Origin: Modestobacter sp.
GTDB lineage: Bacteria; Actinomycetota; Actinomycetes; Mycobacteriales; Geodermatophilaceae
DNA length: 7,271 bases
Direction: 5' to 3'
Assembly (NCBI GenBank): GCA_025963425.1
Contig: JAOPUQ010000109.1
Span: 1 to 7,271, forward strand
The position numbers and the translations under genes were made by a program. Every line of letters begins with the position of its first letter. Positions within the stretch are counted from its first letter, which is position 1. The notes under the pieces are model-generated. The model was not told where the DNA came from. It worked only from the letters and a program-made list of their open reading frames with translations, and did not search any database. Positions 6,743 through 7,271 of the stretch are shown here, one piece after another.

Positions 6743-7271
6743 ATGCCCAACCCGTTCGTGAAGCTGTGGAAGTACCTGACGGCGTCGGCGAACCAGCAGA
6801 TCGACCAGCGGGCTGACCCCAAGGTCCAGATCTCCCAGGCGATCCAGGCCGAGCAGCAGCGGCACCAGTCGCTGGCCAACCAGGCCGCCGCCGTCCTGGG
6901 CAACCAGCGGCAGCTGGAGATGCGCCTGAACCGTCAGCTGGGTGAGGTCGAGCAGCTGCAGGCCTCCGCCCGTCAGGCGCTCGTGCTGGCCGACCAGACC
7001 CGCGCCACGGACCCGGCCAAGGCCGCCGAGTACGACAACGCCGCGCAGGCGTTCGCCACCCAGCTGGTGGCCGCCGAGCAGTCGATGGAGGACCTCAAGC
7101 GCAGCCACGACGAGGCGCTGCAGGCCGCCGAGCAGGCCAAGGGCGCGGTCGAGCAGAGCCGGATGCGGCTGCAGACCACGCTGGCCGAGCGCACCAAGCT
7201 GCTCTCCCAGCTGGAGCAGGCCAAGATGCAGGAGCAGGTCTCGGCCTCGCTGCGGTCGGTCAACGAGCTCT
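6743..7271 (+). CDS. pspA: PspA/IM30 family membrane-stress protein (5' part, runs off window)
   Basis: The first 176 residues are present, with no stop before the window ends. The protein begins MPNPFVKLWKYLTASANQQI, an amphipathic helix of the type that binds stressed membranes. A long, Gln/Glu/Ala-rich coiled-coil hairpin follows (about 25-176), the hallmark of PspA/IM30/Vipp1 (ESCRT-III-like) proteins. Stretches such as ADPKVQI, GNQRQLEMRLNRQL, AAEQSMEDLK, ERTKLLSQLEQAKMQEQVS and ASLRS agree almost exactly with the recalled mycobacterial 35-kDa protein (Rv2744c, about 270 residues), so roughly a third is missing. The ATG at 6743 has a strong SD (AGGAGGAG, 6733-6740). The protein polymerises on the inner membrane face and protects its integrity under envelope stress. 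It follows the sugar operon by 142 nt and probably has its own promoter; its usual mycobacterial neighbour clgR is not upstream here. Confidence 0.93.
   Translation, partial: MPNPFVKLWKYLTASANQQIDQRADPKVQISQAIQAEQQRHQSLANQAAAVLGNQRQLEMRLNRQLGEVEQLQASARQALVLADQTRATDPAKAAEYDNAAQAFATQLVAAEQSMEDLKRSHDEALQAAEQAKGAVEQSRMRLQTTLAERTKLLSQLEQAKMQEQVSASLRSVNEL

Overview
This is very GC-rich actinobacterial DNA. The coding strand uses G/C at almost every third position, with ATG and GTG starts and purine-rich Shine-Dalgarno (SD) sites. All supportable genes lie on the + strand. Taxonomy cannot be fixed from one window; the style suggests a Geodermatophilaceae/Frankiales-like actinomycete, which is inference.

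Layout. (1) 1-48: the last 15 codons of an upstream gene with an Ala/Pro-rich tail. It ends in an ATGA overlap with a small TetR-type regulator (45-530). (2) 547-604: two back-to-back perfect hairpins close that unit. (3) 691-1920: a DUF4032 protein with a kinase-like N-terminal half that keeps its key catalytic residues. (4) 1960-2052: a leader holding a TTGACA -35 box, a perfect GCGGTGAC-N5-GTCACCGC palindrome and a strong SD. (5) 2053-6600: a four-gene carbohydrate ABC importer consisting of a lipoprotein binding protein, two permeases and a dedicated ATPase. All four resemble, as recalled from memory, the mycobacterial trehalose importer LpqY-SugA-SugB-SugC in order and in many local motifs. 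(6) 6743 to the end: the first 176 residues of a PspA/IM30 membrane-stress protein very like the mycobacterial 35-kDa protein.

How they fit together. LpqY would capture trehalose or a related disaccharide outside the membrane. SugA and SugB form the channel and SugC powers it. The palindrome ahead of lpqY is a plausible operator for substrate-responsive repression. The DUF4032 gene sits immediately upstream in the same direction; it is an uncharacterised kinase-like protein and may or may not be linked to sugar import. The oddest local structure is the 77-bp step between lpqY and sugA. The sequence GTGAGC occurs at both ends, and the step encodes a 26-residue mini-ORF that has the strong SD sugA itself lacks, so it looks like a small insertion in a formerly direct lpqY-sugA overlap. 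No RNA genes, transposases, CRISPR arrays or phage genes were seen.
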